DNA of 64,000 nucleotides from Sinonovacula constricta (Eukaryota > Mollusca > Bivalvia > Cardiida > Solecurtidae), in contig CM017561.1 in assembly GCA_007844125.1 (NCBI GenBank), positions 65,387,547 to 65,451,546 on the forward strand, in the 5' to 3' direction. This document shows positions 13,616-26,841 of this stretch, piece after piece. The number at the start of each line of letters is the position of its first letter. Position 1 is the stretch's first letter. Both the position numbers and the translations under genes were made by a program. The notes beneath the pieces were generated by a model. It was not told the DNA's origin and did no database searches. It worked only from the letters and a program-made list of their open reading frames with translations.

Positions 13616-15264
13616 GAGCAATTGTTCACTTTGCGCCTCGAAAGAAAGCATTCACATTTAAGGTCCTGGAGTTATATTGCACAAACGTATCGAATCTACT
13701 TATTGTTGTAAAATGTCATCAATGGAAAGAAAATGTTACCCATATCTTGATCGAAAATGAATCAGCATCAATTCTTCAAACAATTATTATGAAAATTACT
13801 AAATTATTGAGATGTCGTCCTTTGGACTTAAGTGCTTATCACTCGAAATTCTATACATGTAAACGCGAAATCGATAACTACCTGTGTTCCAAGAATACTC
13901 ATGTTGTTATATAATCTTAATCGATAGAGGGAGTATGTACGTATGCCCGGACAATCAGGCCATGTATAAATGTCACGCATACAGAGTACGGAATTACATA
14001 TTTAAAGCTATTTAAGGGTTAATGGGGTCTTCAACAGAAAATGTTAGATAGGTGCTTAGGTTGTGTAAAGCTTGGCTCTCAATAGTCAGACCTATATTAA
14101 GCGTTGAGACTATTAAAGGTAACAAACTATCCCGTTTAACTTTGTTAATAAAACTTTAATGAAGACAGATAAGAAACATCAAGTGATAGTAAACCGTTAA
14201 CAGATCAAACACTCATTAGGATAATCACGGTTGAATACGTTAGATAATATGTACTTCTTTTCCGGTAGGCTGGACATAATACGTGTCGTAAAGACAAGGA
14301 TGAATCCAGGGCGGGGGATGGGGGATGCATCCCCCCACCCACCAACCAGGTATAGAGTAAAGTTGTGAAAACATATAGGCTACATGTTCGCTCAAAAATA
14401 CTAAGCTTTATAAGGACATTTTGTTTGTTGACAGCTTAGGCGGAAGTTATGGTCCCTTAATGTGTATGAACATCTGGTATTTACTGCGATAAAGTTCAAT
14501 AGAACTTGAATCAACCCCCCTTCCCCTTCCGCGAATTTTCTGGATCCGCCCCTGTGTAAAGTATAAAGAAATGAATGAACTGTAGACGAAAATTCATCAC
14601 AATAAGAATGACTGAACGCTTTTACTTATGTTTAAAGGCAATGCAAATGGAGTTCTTTCAAGTCTAACTCGCCCCCCCCCCACCCCCCCACCACCACCAC
14701 CACCAAACACACACACCTATGTACATACACACATTGTTATTTCGATGCAAACTTCATACATGCACTTACTTTGTATTTTAAATTACATATTATGCAATGT
14801 TTATATCTGTATATACATGCATGCGCAAATTTTCATTTGTAATTTGTAAACTGTTGCCACATGGGCCTTCTGGATCTAAAATAAACCATCTATCTATCTA
14901 TCATTCATTGGGCAAGAGGTAGTAAAACAATTAGTCACACATGATGCACATGGCTTACTGCACTGTCATTGGTCAGTAACGTTCTAATCCCCGCCCCCTT
15001 CCTGATATCACTGCAACCTAAAGCTGTGTCTAGCCGGCTAGACCCACCCATCCCCACTACCTTCCCCAAACCCATTAACCTCAGTGTGAAACCAGATAAG
15101 ACCACCTTATGCAATAGTATTCATTATATGTCTATAAAATAAGCTACACAAAATGAAGTTGTACTCAGCTGGCTCGATATATTTATATTTCCCAGGGAGC
15201 ATTACATTATTTTATTTATTTATCTTTTGTCCGAAAATGCATGGTTTCGAACGCGAACGTGAAA
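13616..15264. other. Intergenic with low-complexity patches
   Basis: Contains a C-rich/CCA tract (about 14671-14706) and a short (TATC) run near 14886-14902. Several G/C-rich strings (14308-14345, 14514-14555) may be remnants of an unidentified repeat. No gene was recognised. Confidence 0.5.
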
Positions 15265-15610
15265 AAAATGAGGTTCGAATTCCATATGGTGCATGTTTAC
15301 CTGAGGTTCGAACTCCATGATGCATGTTTACCTGAGGTTCGGATTCCATGTGTTACATGTACACCTGAAGCTTGAACTCCACGTCTAAATGTTTTCCAGA
15401 AGTTTGAATTCCATATTTGAACTTTATGTGTTGCATGTTTCACATGAGGTTTGAACTTTATGCGTTGCATGTTTACCTCAGGTTCGTGCTCCGTGTGTTG
15501 CATGTTTCACCTGGGGTTCGTGCTCTATGTGTTACAGCGCATACACGAGGTTCGTGCTCTTTGTGTTGCATGTTTACCTGGGGTTCGGACTCCATGTTTG
15601 CATGTAAGTT
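15265..15610. repeat. Degenerate ~33-35 bp tandem repeat
   Basis: About ten imperfect copies of a unit like GCATGTTTACCTGAGGTTCG followed by AACTCCATGTGTT. Lengths drift and divergence is high, so this is an old array. Short open frames on both strands come from its periodicity. Confidence 0.8.
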
Positions 15611-16483
15611 TTTATTTCAATTATAAAGTTTACTTTTGAACACCCATGCCTTCATTTAAAACTTTTATTTCATGTTTTTTTTTTTTCGTGTGTGTACGTA
15701 CTTGCTATGGTGCAATTAACTAGAGTACAATACCCATTTAAAGCTTAGTAGTAATGGAACAAAGGATCGCGTAAAGCATATTAATTGTGAAGCGTTAAGT
15801 GTAGTAAAAAGAGGCAAGAATTCATTCACATGTTTCTTCGCATTATAATATGGGTACATATAAAATTTGTCAAACACGGATCCAATGACTGTCTTTAACA
15901 ATGTTAAGACAGTTGGAAGGGAGAAAATCTTTATCATAAATCTACAAATATGTGATAAACAAATTATTGCATTGAACATATAATATTTACAATCTTGATA
16001 AATAAAGAATGAATCAATTTTAATGTCAAGTGTAAAGGAAATGTTAACATTTTCGTTTTTTGTAGTTTTTGTTTGTTTCTAAATTGCCACAAGAAAGAGC
16101 CTTCGTCTATATTATTATCATTATTGTTTTGCCTTCATAACCCGGATATTCTACAATATAAATATAGACATCTGTGTCTACATCTTTCTGTTCGAATTTC
16201 CGAGTTAAAGTCATAATAAATAATCAGAAATGAGACCATTTTCACCTTCTCATTATTTCATATAGTACTTGTAACAGAATATTACCGTTCATAAAAAAAG
16301 CCAAATTACCAGAGTTCAACTATTCCTGGCGCGACAAGAAATAGTTCTACGTATTTTCATTTTAGGGTGGGACACGAAAGAATGTAACAGTTAAAATCCC
16401 GTAGCAGCAAAAGATTATTCGCTTCTCACAATATCCAGTCTGTTTAAACTAGTGGTAAATGGAACCACATAAACCAACATATA
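15611..16483. other. Intergenic, no gene recognised
   Basis: AT-rich, with a T-run at about 15676-15687. Confidence 0.45.
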
Positions 16484-16645
16484 GAGCATATAGACATACA
16501 GCACCAGTGTAACGTAATACGTGTTATGTAACATCTAGAGCACATAGATATACAGCACCCGTGTGACGTAGTACGTGCTTTGTAACAACTAGAGCACATA
16601 GACATACGGCACCCGTGTGACGTAGTACGTGTTATGTAACCAGCA
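16484..16645. repeat. 54-bp tandem repeat, three copies
   Basis: Copies start with GAGCAYATAGAYATAC at 16484, 16538 and 16592 and share GTGTGACGTAGTACGTG. The 54-bp period is a multiple of three and keeps a minus-strand frame open, but no family resemblance is seen. Confidence 0.9.
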
Positions 16646-17741
16646 GAGGGCAATAGAGAACGTCTCTCGAGACTATGGTCCTCGACTCTTGAACATTATT
16701 ATAATTCCACTACATAGAATGCGGAGTTGTATCGTTAAGAAGGGGTGGTTTATCTAACACGCATAAAACTATGTTCAATCATTTATTCACACCGGTTTCA
16801 TTGTCTCTAAATGTGACTACTTTTCCGAAGAAGTGAATGCCTCAGGGCTTGCAGCGCTTTCATTTATGTGAACGATGATTTGATGCATTTAGAATCTAGA
16901 TTGCACTCGAATAACCCGGACCTTTGTTTTTATTTGATTTCCTAGCGAAAAATTAAATAAATTCAACGGATACATTATACGAGGTGTGTTCAAAATGTTT
17001 GTGGACTGATTGAACAACTTCCTCATGATTGTATTATTGTTCATAAAGCAATACTGCCAGAATGTACAGTCTTTCCTCTACTGAATGTCAAGAAATGAAT
17101 CGAGTTGTTCATTTGAAAGAGAAACATTTTCCAACTATTAATGAATCGCCATAATAAAACGCTCTTTACTTCACGTTGAAATTCGTTTTTTTTTTCTGGT
17201 CGGTAATCGTATATCGTTACAATATTACAATTCTCCAACATAATATTTAGACGAAACATGGACAAATTAAGATAAATACGACCAAAAGAGATGAAATAAA
17301 GATTAATGATAATTTAACTTATTGACGAATTAACCGGCTAGATGCCGATATATATTCAATAAAAGGTGTGTCTAATGCATAATTACTAATTATCTTTTAG
17401 GCATAACAACAATGTGTGCTACATTTTATGAGTTTATTTTGCGCGCACTTATCTATTTCCCTTCATATTTAGATCGTGATCTCCAAAACAGTCAGCATCC
17501 ACGGTCGGCCTTATTTCATATTCGATTGTTAATGGAACGTTATAGCAATAACAACAGATTGTAATGTTTCTGCTTCGTGGAACTTATATTGGCATCGGTG
17601 ATGTGTCGTTAGTATAAAAAATACACAGCTGTCTCTTATAACTCAGTTATTAATATTCTGCATGCATTTATAATCGGACTTTTGTTGATTCCGTCTATAC
17701 TAATATATAAATACATGTATAAACACACACACAAAAGCAAA

Positions 17742-17776
<35 letters not shown>

Positions 17777-20124
17777 ACGAAATAATGCGTTAGTATATGC
17801 ATGTCAAAGATGACTTAGCTCATCAACATTAATGTGTTTTTGTAATGGCTTATGTGTGTCCAATTAAATAAAAAAGGAATTTTTAAATTAATTAATTAGT
17901 TAATTAAATTTAATAATCTTCGTAACTTTTAAGTGTTAAAAAGTAACTACAGTTTCGTGTTATGTCGAAGCGTATAATGTACATGTTCACAAAATCTTCT
18001 GTTTGGTATTTAATTTCATCTTTTTTTAAATGAAAATTAACAAATTCTGATAAACCATCAGATAATAAATAATAATCATTCAATGGGTAGTGTCAAATTG
18101 AAATCACAAAACACTGTAAAGTTAACAACAAAGAAAATAAATTTTTAGAAATGTTTTGATAGAACTTTCTTAAAGCCAGCATGCATTTTTTGAAAGTTTT
18201 ATTTTTATGTAAAACTGTTTAGAACTATGTTTTTTCAAGATCATTTAAGAAGCAAATGATTTTATTAAACCTTTATTTATTGTTTCATTTCCGCTAAAAC
18301 CTTTAAAAATAGTTCTAAGATGCTCTTAATATGGTAGATTGATGTTATTATTGTTTAAATGTACGTGTTAATAGTTGTGCTTGTCGTGGCTGCGCGTAAA
18401 GATTAACGTAACTTTAAGAAAAGCATTTTAAAAAATGTAAAGAAAAATTAAATTAAAAGTGATGGTGAAAATTTAAAATTTAGATACACATTGTTAATTA
18501 AATCATCCATCCAAAAAATAAATTGTTGCATAGTATATAGAAGAAGAAAAAATTACCTTGGCTCGTGCCGTGTTTTCGTTTCATTCTGTTGAACATATCT
18601 GCCGAATAATAGTCCGCGTTACGGTTATTTATAGACGTGCGCTAAAAATAGAACAACAAAGGTGTCAATCAAATTAACATGTTATTCGCCAATGAATTCC
18701 GGAAAAAAAGAATTAAAAACGGCATGGCACTTTGCGCCATTTCATGCCACAATCTGGCAAGAGATGGCCAGATTCAATAGATAATCTAGCAGCCTTTGAG
18801 CTTCGCATTCTATATCCGCTTCCAATATTGGCTAAACTCAAAGAGGGCTGAAAACCGCGCGTTTTTAACAGTTCTCTGTTGATGAGAAAAGACAGATATG
18901 ATGATTTTTTGTTTATAATGCAACTGATGGTTGATGACTTGACCGAGTGATACGCTCGTTATTTGTTGAAATAGTTTGATTGGGACTCTCTTGTTAAATC
19001 AAAAGATTAACGGATACTTTTCACAGAAAAAAAATAGCTTAATCATTTAATATCCTAAATAAACGATAAAATGATTGCCATGGTGTTACATAATTTGACA
19101 AAATGTAGTAAAGTGTCATCGTTGGTAGTGGAGGCAATTATACATAAAAATAAACATCTCAATATGGTGTTAACGGTTCTTGCTTGGGACATACGTCCAA
19201 GGCAGTCGAACTATAGCAACAGGAAGTAACCTACTGATAAAAAAAGTACAAAAACAACATCACTAATATTCCACTGATATCAACAGCTGTGAAGAAATAG
19301 ATTTAATAAATGAGAATCAAATGACCGGGAAAATATTCGTAAAATCGTAGACTTTGTAAAATCGCAACATTCTGGATGCTTGATTTACCTTGATTTGAAA
19401 TCAAATCGTAACCTTGTTTTATTTTCGTTGGAATGGTCAATGTGTTATAAATACATACATTCATGAAATCACGAAATGTGTAAAGTGAATGTTTGCCACA
19501 AATCTACAAATCTGTAGATCCACAGACTTCACTGTCTGAATCGACTTTACTGACTTTATTGGTTTAATCCAATTGTATCTGCCAGCGTACAGAAATATTC
19601 GAAATGCTGAGCAAGAATATGACTGATTTTGAATTTTTGGTATGTCATTCCGTGGCTTTGCATTGCAATTCCGCTGCTCACTTGGAAAGTTTAAGAGTTT
19701 AAAGCAACTTGTCGTAGACATACATACAAACATGCAATACAAAGAACCACATGATTCGAATTGCTTGTGTATTTTAATTATTGTGGCACTTTCCAGCCAA
19801 TCGGAGTATTGTATATGAGCGACGTATATCTGTATGACGTATGAACCATTTTCAAAAATGACATAAAATAAATTATCTGCCTTGTGTGTGAGTGATATTT
19901 TTATTTTCTGATTATCATTATAATTTCTTAAGCACTTTCCCTCTTTCTGACCTTATTCAACAACATACAAGTGTATGTGTATGCTGCAGCCGGGGGCATT
20001 CTTATTTGTTAACACTGTGGACAAATGGTAATGTAATGCAGTAACAATATTCCACTACCCACAAGGGGGTAAACGCATTTAACTTTCATAAAGTCCCTTT
20101 ATACAAGAAAATAGTAGATTTTGC
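16646..20124. other. Intergenic; poly(A) run at 17743-17774
   Basis: About 3.5 kb with no convincing gene. A 32-base A-run (17743-17774) follows a CACACACA string. It could be a retroposon tail, but no element body was identified next to it. Confidence 0.5.
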
Positions 20125-20340
20125 AACAACACAGAGCGGACAGATAGTTGCTTGATGGACTAAAACGGCAAGCTCTCGCGAGTTCGAGTCCCGTTCGGGG
20201 CAAAGGACTAAATGTGAGAAGGTCTCTCAACTGACTTGCGGTGCGCCAGTGGGTCTTCCCAGACATTTGTTTGGGGTCTTGCTGGACGTCGCTATAATGA
20301 TCATTACTGTTCGCTTCGATTCTTTTGAAGTACAGCATGT
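20125..20340 (+). mobile_element. tRNA-derived SINE copy
   Basis: A pol III A-box-like string (TAGTTGCTTGATGG, near 20140) and a B-box-like string (GAGTTCGAGTCC, near 20179) are spaced as in a tRNA. They are followed by a body with CTGACTTGCGGTGCGCC that also occurs at 22.8 kb (minus strand) and in part at 45.7 kb. This architecture is that of a SINE. I see no cloverleaf good enough for a functional tRNA. Confidence 0.6.
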
Positions 20341-20563
20341 TTACATATATAAGCTAGTAATCAGAGGTAATAATTTATTTCATTATTATTTGCGATTCAG
20401 CTAGATCGTACTGCAAAAAAAGGTATATTTTTTTTTACAAACAGTAAACAATCGACTGAATAAGATAATAATTATTTCAGATAATGATAGGAAAAGTCAT
20501 ATTTTTGTAACAAATAAACGCGTGGCGTGTTTGTGCTAATCTTGTTGTGTTTGTATTTACTTA

Positions 20564-20987
20564 TTAAAGGTGGTATCCAACAGTTTGGACCAAATGTTTC
20601 CCCGCGAAATGCTGTTTATATGTCCTACATCTATATAAAAAGTAGAGCATAACACCCTATTACAGCATGCATACTCGTATCTGAGCCACGATGCACAGTT
20701 AGCTATTTCAAAACTAAGAACAAACCATGTTATATCATCAGCCGAGTTAACAGCTCGGACGTCAGTATTTGTTTTAAGGAGAAATCCATATGGTGCTTAT
20801 TTATAGATAAAATTAACATTTAGGGCGACGTTTTTACGATTTGTACCATCCAACAATTGTGTTCAGAATCGTCTTCATTTAGACTTATGCATGATTTCAT
20901 GCAGAAATTATACCAAAAATCTCCAAAACGTGGACAGCGTTTTGTTAATTTTATTTAATGTAGGATAACTGCCAGATGCCACCAAAC
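20564..20987. mobile_element. MITE family B copy
   Basis: The left end TTAAAGGTGGTATCCAACAG at 20564 continues TTTGGACCAAATG. A degenerate inverted right end (CTGCCAGATGCCACC) lies near 20967-20983. The body shares AAATGCTGTTTAT and TCCTACATCTAT with the 33.4-kb copy. Confidence 0.7.
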
Positions 20988-21510
20988 AAAGTGTGTGATT
21001 TTAAACCCGTTTCATCACAAGGACTGGCGGAAAAACAAGTATGCTTAATACTCTGCTACATCATTGCTTTGGTAGCCAATCTACGCAATAGATTATTCTG
21101 AATATGTAGAATCGTAATTGTCTTCAGCAAATATGGATGAATTCTCTAGTAATCAAATATATTAAAGAAAAAAAAAACATGGTGCAAGTGGGTTCACCGA
21201 AATTCGAGAAATTAAATTTTATGTCAACATTTATGTCCATAAATTATTGAAAGCATTCCAACCCGCTAAAGCTGCCACATGTAGGATTCTTTAAAGTACA
21301 GAAGTGAAAACCTTTCAATAAGGTTAAAGAAGGCACTTGACTGAAGAAAACAAAACCAAGCTGTGAAATATGGAGCGACACATTCAACTTTTTTTCTGTA
21401 CTTTGTTTTGCTGAAAACAAAATAAAAACTTACCAATCGCTTTTATACGCTTTAAGGTTGGCTATACTACCTTTTAGTTAAACAAGAGTTTTTTGTTGCT
21501 ACCAATTATG

Positions 21511-21910
21511 ACAAGCTCGTAGACATCTTAAATAAAGAATTGTATTTTAGTAAAGGCGCTTTTCTTTAGCTGCTATTTACATAGTGCAACGTACACACTG
21601 ATTGGTCGTGTACAATGTTTGTAAGGATGTGAGTTCGTTAATGATTGATATTTGACAGTTTAAATTTAATAAATGTACTTTCTTCTCAATTTCGGTCCAA
21701 CGATTTGTAGACAAGCTCGTAGACATCTTAAATAAAGAATTGTATTTTAGTAAAGGCGCTTTTCTTTAGCTGCTATTTACATAGTGCAACGTACACACTG
21801 ATTGGTCGTCTACAATGTTTGTAGGGATATGAGTTCGTTAATGATTGATATTTAACAGTTTAAATTTAATAAATGTACTTTCTTCTCAATTTCGGTCCAA
21901 CGATTTGTAA
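21511..21910. repeat. 200-bp perfect-period tandem duplication
   Basis: Bases 21511-21710 are repeated at 21711-21910 with only a few substitutions (for example GTCGTGTAC versus GTCGTCTAC and AAGGATGTG versus AGGGATATG). The low divergence marks a recent event. There is no open frame through it and no recognised element. Confidence 0.95.
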
Positions 21911-21969
21911 ACTACTTTCCAAGCATAAAACCCCAACGTCCCGGGCAAGCAGTCTACAATATAGGCCCT

Positions 21970-22045
21970 TATGATGATGATGCATCATCATCATCATCAT
22001 CATCATCATCACAACCACAATCATCATCATCGTCGTCAACAGCAT
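21970..22045. repeat. (ATC)n microsatellite
   Basis: ATGATG turns into a run of CATCAT repeats, then imperfect CATCATCGTCGTC. Confidence 0.9.
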
Positions 22046-22734
22046 CCACTTTGACATCGTCGTCGTAGTGTTTAAATTTTTATTATCAAACTTTATCTAA
22101 AAGTCGTTGCAACCATAACCCATCGTTGGCATCACGACTCCGTGTACTAGCAGATGTACCACTGCCAGCAATATTCTTGTATCTTTTACAGGCGCCTTCA
22201 AGTGTGTTTATTAAGACCTTTAACGACTTTTGCGGAGGAGGCAGTTTACATCTTCGTATATCGTTTGGCATAATCTAGTTCGCTTTGAAATGGTAATTAT
22301 CGGTTTAAACGTGATTACTATTAGTCATAATAACATGTTATCAAGAAGCGGGCTGTCGTTATTTCATACTCTCCGTGCACCAAATCTCTGCATGAATACC
22401 ATAAAATTACACATAATGACGGCCTTAAACTGTGTACGCTCTTTTCTCCGAGACAAAAATGTCTTCAATTTATGCTTAATGCTGGGTTTGATCATATCAT
22501 TGAGTCGCCCACGCTAAGTAAATATTAGTTCATGAAAATAAATAATCGAAGAAACAACGACGATATCTAATTTCAAGTCTATCGTTATCGTAAATTTCTG
22601 GTAGTCGTGCTCTCGTAAATGTTGATATTTTATCATTTTAGTTCTAAACAAGATTAATTTATTGCGGAAAAAGGCTGGAATATGATAAGAAAATGAGACA
22701 AAGAAACGTTTGTTTTTTAGATACATCGTAGCGA
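22046..22734. other. Intergenic, two unrecognised short open frames
   Basis: A 61-residue minus-strand frame (22086-22271) has ordinary amino-acid composition but resembles nothing I recognise and lacks clear splice partners. I do not call it a gene. Confidence 0.35.
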
Positions 22735-22935
22735 CCGACCAATTATGACCAATATAGCGACGTCCAGCTATTTGAAGGATGAAGACACCGGACAGATGTT
22801 TGGGTAGAACCTCCGGCGGACCGCAAGTCAGCTGGAAGATCTTAAGACGTCCCCGACAGGGATTCGAACTCACGTGGTGGGAGGATAATCAGTTACGCTT
22901 CAACGTGTGTAATTTTTTCACGCTATCACATGCAA
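22735..22935 (-). mobile_element. tRNA-derived SINE copy, minus strand
   Basis: Read on the minus strand, a B-box-like GAGTTCGAATCCCTG (about 22860-22874) is followed by CAGCTGACTTGCGGTCCGCC and GGTTCTACCC. This matches the body of the 20.1-kb element. The A box is degenerate. Confidence 0.55.
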
Positions 22936-23009
22936 CTGCTGTTGGCGATTATGCCAGAAAGGAACATTTATAAATTGATATAAAATACAATAAGAAGAAA
23001 AAAATGCTG

Positions 23010-23310
23010 TTGCAGCTGCAGCTATTGCTACTACTACTACTACTTATGCTGCGGCGGAAGACGAAGACCTCAAACAACGGTAACGGAGACGTCAACGAAG
23101 AAGGAGAGAAAGAAAGAAAAGAGGGAGAGGAAGGGAGAGAAGAAGAAAGATGAATGAGAATAAGAATTAGAAACCAATTGAGAACAATATTGAGGAGAGG
23201 AGAAGAAACAGTAAACGAAAAATAGAAGAAGGAGGATGTGAATGATGATCGTGCTGGGGATATTTTTCCTAATACTGCTGCAGCTGCTGCTGCTGCTGTT
23301 GAGACGACCA
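23010..23310. repeat. Low-complexity purine-rich tract and GCT triplets
   Basis: CTACTACTACT (23030-23044), a long GA-rich tract (about 23095-23230) and a CTGCTGCTGCTG run (about 23275-23300). Minus-strand Ser/Phe-rich frames are artefacts of this composition. Confidence 0.75.
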
Positions 23311-23591
23311 CTTCCTAGCGTTATTAGTGGCGCGAAAAATGACGCTATGTCGTACATGACGTCATAAGATTAAAATGGATTTCAAGTATGTGAAGAAGAT
23401 GCCTGCAATACTTTACAGATTTACTGTAAAAAGGAATGATATTTTGACTTAAAATGTGTAGTACCAGCAATGAAGCACATGAGCTGAAAACAGTCAGCAA
23501 CGGTGATAATAAGGTAAGGTTAAGTAAGACATTGGGATATTTATTGTTTGTAATAAAATCTTCTTGTTAATATGCTAGTCAGTGCGTTTGA

Positions 23592-23664
23592 AAACAAAAA
23601 CAAAAACAAAAAACAAAACAAAAAAAAACAACAAAACAAAAAACAAACAAAAAACAACAACTTC
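23592..23664. repeat. A-rich AAAAAC simple repeat
   Basis: AAAACAAAAACAAAAA-type repetition. The Lys/Asn/Thr frame on the plus strand and the Phe/Cys/Val frame on the minus strand are translations of it. Flanks 23311-23591 and 23665-24423 show no gene. Confidence 0.85.
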
Positions 23665-24423
23665 TTTTCAACGTACTTTTAAAGGTGTATCCTGCTGTTC
23701 TATATTTTCGGCCATTAAACCATACATAGTCTCTTATATTCAATATATAATGAACCAGCAATTTAACTTTTCATTTGAGACATCTGCATAAAAATATAGA
23801 CTTAGAAGTAACTTCAAGTCTCGTAGTAAAATTGTTTATTACTGTTAGTTATGCTTCATCAGCAATTCCCAGTGTAAACAACTTCAATAGTCAGATTGTG
23901 CAAACAATGCACTTTTTGATTGCATTAACGTATATATTTCTAAAATATTAGAGTCGCTGTCAGATTGACATCCTTTATAGGATATGATTACAGCACTTGG
24001 ATTAACTCGCTGACAGCATTTGTGACAGATTCCCTTCGAAGAAAGTCAATAGTTTGTTGTTTCATTATAAATTTCACACAAATTTGAATGTTATGAAGCA
24101 GCTTTTAGCACGAACTGTAATTACATCACGTCTGTTTTGCCTTTAAATAATGCTGTATATAGTGCCGTATACCACTGTCATGAGATGGTAGTGAGGATGT
24201 TTATTCTAAAGCTTGCAATGATTATAATATGTATACAAAATACACGCCATTTCATGAAAATTCCCTTCATGCCACACGAAGTGCGCTGGCGGTTCTACCC
24301 ATGCTAAGTATAGGACTTTCCTCTGTCCCATAATTAGCTGGACGTTTCCAGTATGAACATAACTGTGTAGGTGCAATGTTATTTATAATATCAAAACAAA
24401 ATAATTTAAATAATTGGTCGTTA

Positions 24424-24456
24424 ATGTTGTTGTTGTTGTAGTAGTAGTAGTAGTAA

Positions 24457-24494
<38 letters not shown>

Positions 24495-24495
24495 A

Positions 24496-24545
<50 letters not shown>

Positions 24546-24600
24546 ATAATAATAATAATAGTAATAATAATGCTAATAATAATAATAATAATAATAATAT
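24424..24600. repeat. (GTA)n/(AAT)n microsatellite
   Basis: Long GTAGTAGTA run, interrupted by GTAATA, passing into AATAATAAT. A 62-residue Val/Ile frame here is an artefact. Confidence 0.97.
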
Positions 24601-24737
24601 GATTTACATGTATACAAAAAATATATATATCAAATTTTTCTTATTTATCAAATTAATGCTTCTAATTTTTACAAACAAATCTGCACTTTGATTGCGTTTA
24701 TTCAAGAGAGATAGTACCAAGCTAAAGGTGGGAGAAT

Positions 24738-25802
24738 TGAGCAGTCTATGTCGCAGTGTAGTTTGAGAGCAGTCGATGTCGCAGTGTAGTTTGCGAGCAG
24801 TCTATGTCGCAGTGTAGTTTGCAAGCAGTCTATGTCGCAGTGAAGTTTGCGAGCAGTCTATGTCACAGTGTAGTTTGCGAGCAGTCTATGTCGCAGTGTA
24901 GTTTGCTAGCAGTCTATGTCGCAGTGTAGTTTGCTAGCAGTCTATGTCGCAGTGTAGTTGCGAGCAGTCTATGTCGCAGTGTAATTTGCGAGCAGTCTAT
25001 GTCACAGTGTAATTTGCTAGCAGTCTATGTCGCAGTGTAGTTTGCGAGCAGTCTATGTCACAGTGTAGTTTGCGAGCAGTCTATGTCACAGTGTAGTTTG
25101 CTAGCAGTCTATGTCACAGTGTAGTTTGCTAGCAGTCTATGTCGCAGTGTAGTTTGCGAGCAGTCTATGTCGCAGTGTAGTTTGCTAGCAGTCTACGTCA
25201 CAGTGTAGTTTGCTAGCAGTCTATGTCACAGTGTAGTTTGCTAGCAGTCTATGTCACAGTGTAGTTTGCGAGCAGTCTATGTCACAGTGTAGTTTGCGAG
25301 CAGTCTATGTCACAGTGTAGTTTGCTAGCAGTCTATGTCGCAGTGTAGTTTGCGAGCAGTCTATGTCGCAGTGTAATTTTCTAGCAGTCTATGTCGCAGT
25401 GTAGTTTGCGAGCAGTCTATGTCGCAGTGTAGTTTGCTAGCAGTCTATGTCACAGTGTAGTTTGCTAGCAGTCTATGTGACAGTGTAGTTTGCTAGCAGT
25501 CTATGTGACAGTGTAGTTTGCGAGCAGTCTATGTCGCAATGTAGTTTGCGAGCAGTCTATTTCACAGTGTAGTTTGCTAGCAGTCTATGTCGCAGTGTAG
25601 TTTGCGAGCAGTCTATGTCGCAGTGTTATTTTCTAGCAGTCTATGTCGCAGTGTAGTTTGCGAGCAGTCTATGTCACAGTGTAGTTTGCTAGCAGTCTAT
25701 GTCACAGTGTAGTTTGCTAGCAGTCTATGTGACAGTGTAGTTTGCTAGCAGTCTATGTCACAGTGTAGTTTGCGAGCAGTCTATGTCGCAGTGTAGTTTA
25801 CT
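24738..25802. repeat. 28-bp minisatellite, about 38 copies
   Basis: The unit is AGCAGTCTATGTCGCAGTG followed by TAGTTTGCG. Two positions vary in blocks: TTTGCG versus TTTGCT, and GTCGCAG versus GTCACAG or GTGACAG. Adjacent units often share the same variant, implying local amplification. Stops in all frames exclude coding. Confidence 0.97.
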
Positions 25803-26841
25803 AAAGTTATATATAGATCTGCGTTGTTATCTAATTTGGAAAGGTAAATATCTTCAATTTAAACGTTTGATGGAATTATTTACAGGTACTTATTAGAATT
25901 ATAACGACGATCTGACAATTCGAATGAATGTTGAGATCGTGTTTTTATGTACAAGCGATTACGATCAATTGTGTGCATTTATGGACTGCTGAAAAATCTC
26001 TTTTGTTTGTGGTTGGAAAATATGGATTAAAAACGCATAACAGTATTGACAATATAACAAAATCACTATCTGATTTCGATCGGCGTATTTGTAAAGATAT
26101 TTTTGTTTTATGTTATAGGATCAATTGCGGTGAAAAACACACATTTTTTGGATTGTGAACATTAGCGTTCATCTCTCGCTGTTAAATACCTGGCGCACTA
26201 ATTGCTAAACATTTTTTTTATATATGGCTGTTTAAGATAAAAGGTACTACTCATTTGTATATTGAATTGGTTGCGAACGCCAAAGTTTAAACTAATATAT
26301 GAGGCTAGTTTTCATTATCACATAGATTGCAAATCATGTTTAAATCGTATTTTACTTTTTTGCTTTTTCAACATTATATATATATATATATACAGAATAA
26401 TTCACATTGAGAAAAAATACTTAAATAAAATTGTCGAATGATAACTGTATTTTTCCATCAACACCTTTCATTGAACATCATTTTATATCATCGATGGGCA
26501 AACTTACAGAAAATTAAAATGACAAAGAGTAAGTATTATTTTATTTTATGCATAAAACACAGACATACAAACGCAGAAAACACACACACACACATACGAG
26601 CAAATTTGTCAGGCGAGTAATAAATTTAATATAGTATTGCAAGTAAACTGTCAGTTTCATATCACGAAAAAGTGTATTTGTTTATAGTTTGTAATGCAGT
26701 TTACGGTACACAACATAGTCTAGACAATATTGTACAACTTGTTGCTCATGTGACCTTTACTTCTTGGAGCACATCCTCGTGAAAGTTTGACACCGTCGTT
26801 ATTTCATTGTGACAATCACATATTTTAATAGGAACATCTCC
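25803..26841. other. Intergenic, no gene recognised
   Basis: Contains a short TATATA run (about 26377-26391) and CACACA (about 26580-26592). A 76-residue plus-strand frame at 25928 has no recognisable features. Confidence 0.45.

Noticed and set aside
20140..20200. Possible functional tRNA gene
   Set aside because: A and B boxes are present but I could not fold a proper acceptor stem and anticodon arm, and the flanking body matches another SINE-like copy.
22086..22271. 61-codon minus-strand frame
   Set aside because: Protein-like composition but unrecognised and isolated; too weak to call.
24414..24602. 62-codon Val/Ile frame
   Set aside because: Translation of the GTA/AAT microsatellite.
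24738..25802. Regular repeats resembling a CRISPR array
   Set aside because: Units abut directly without unique spacers, there are no cas genes, and the DNA is eukaryotic. The same applies to the 37-, 54- and 75-bp arrays.
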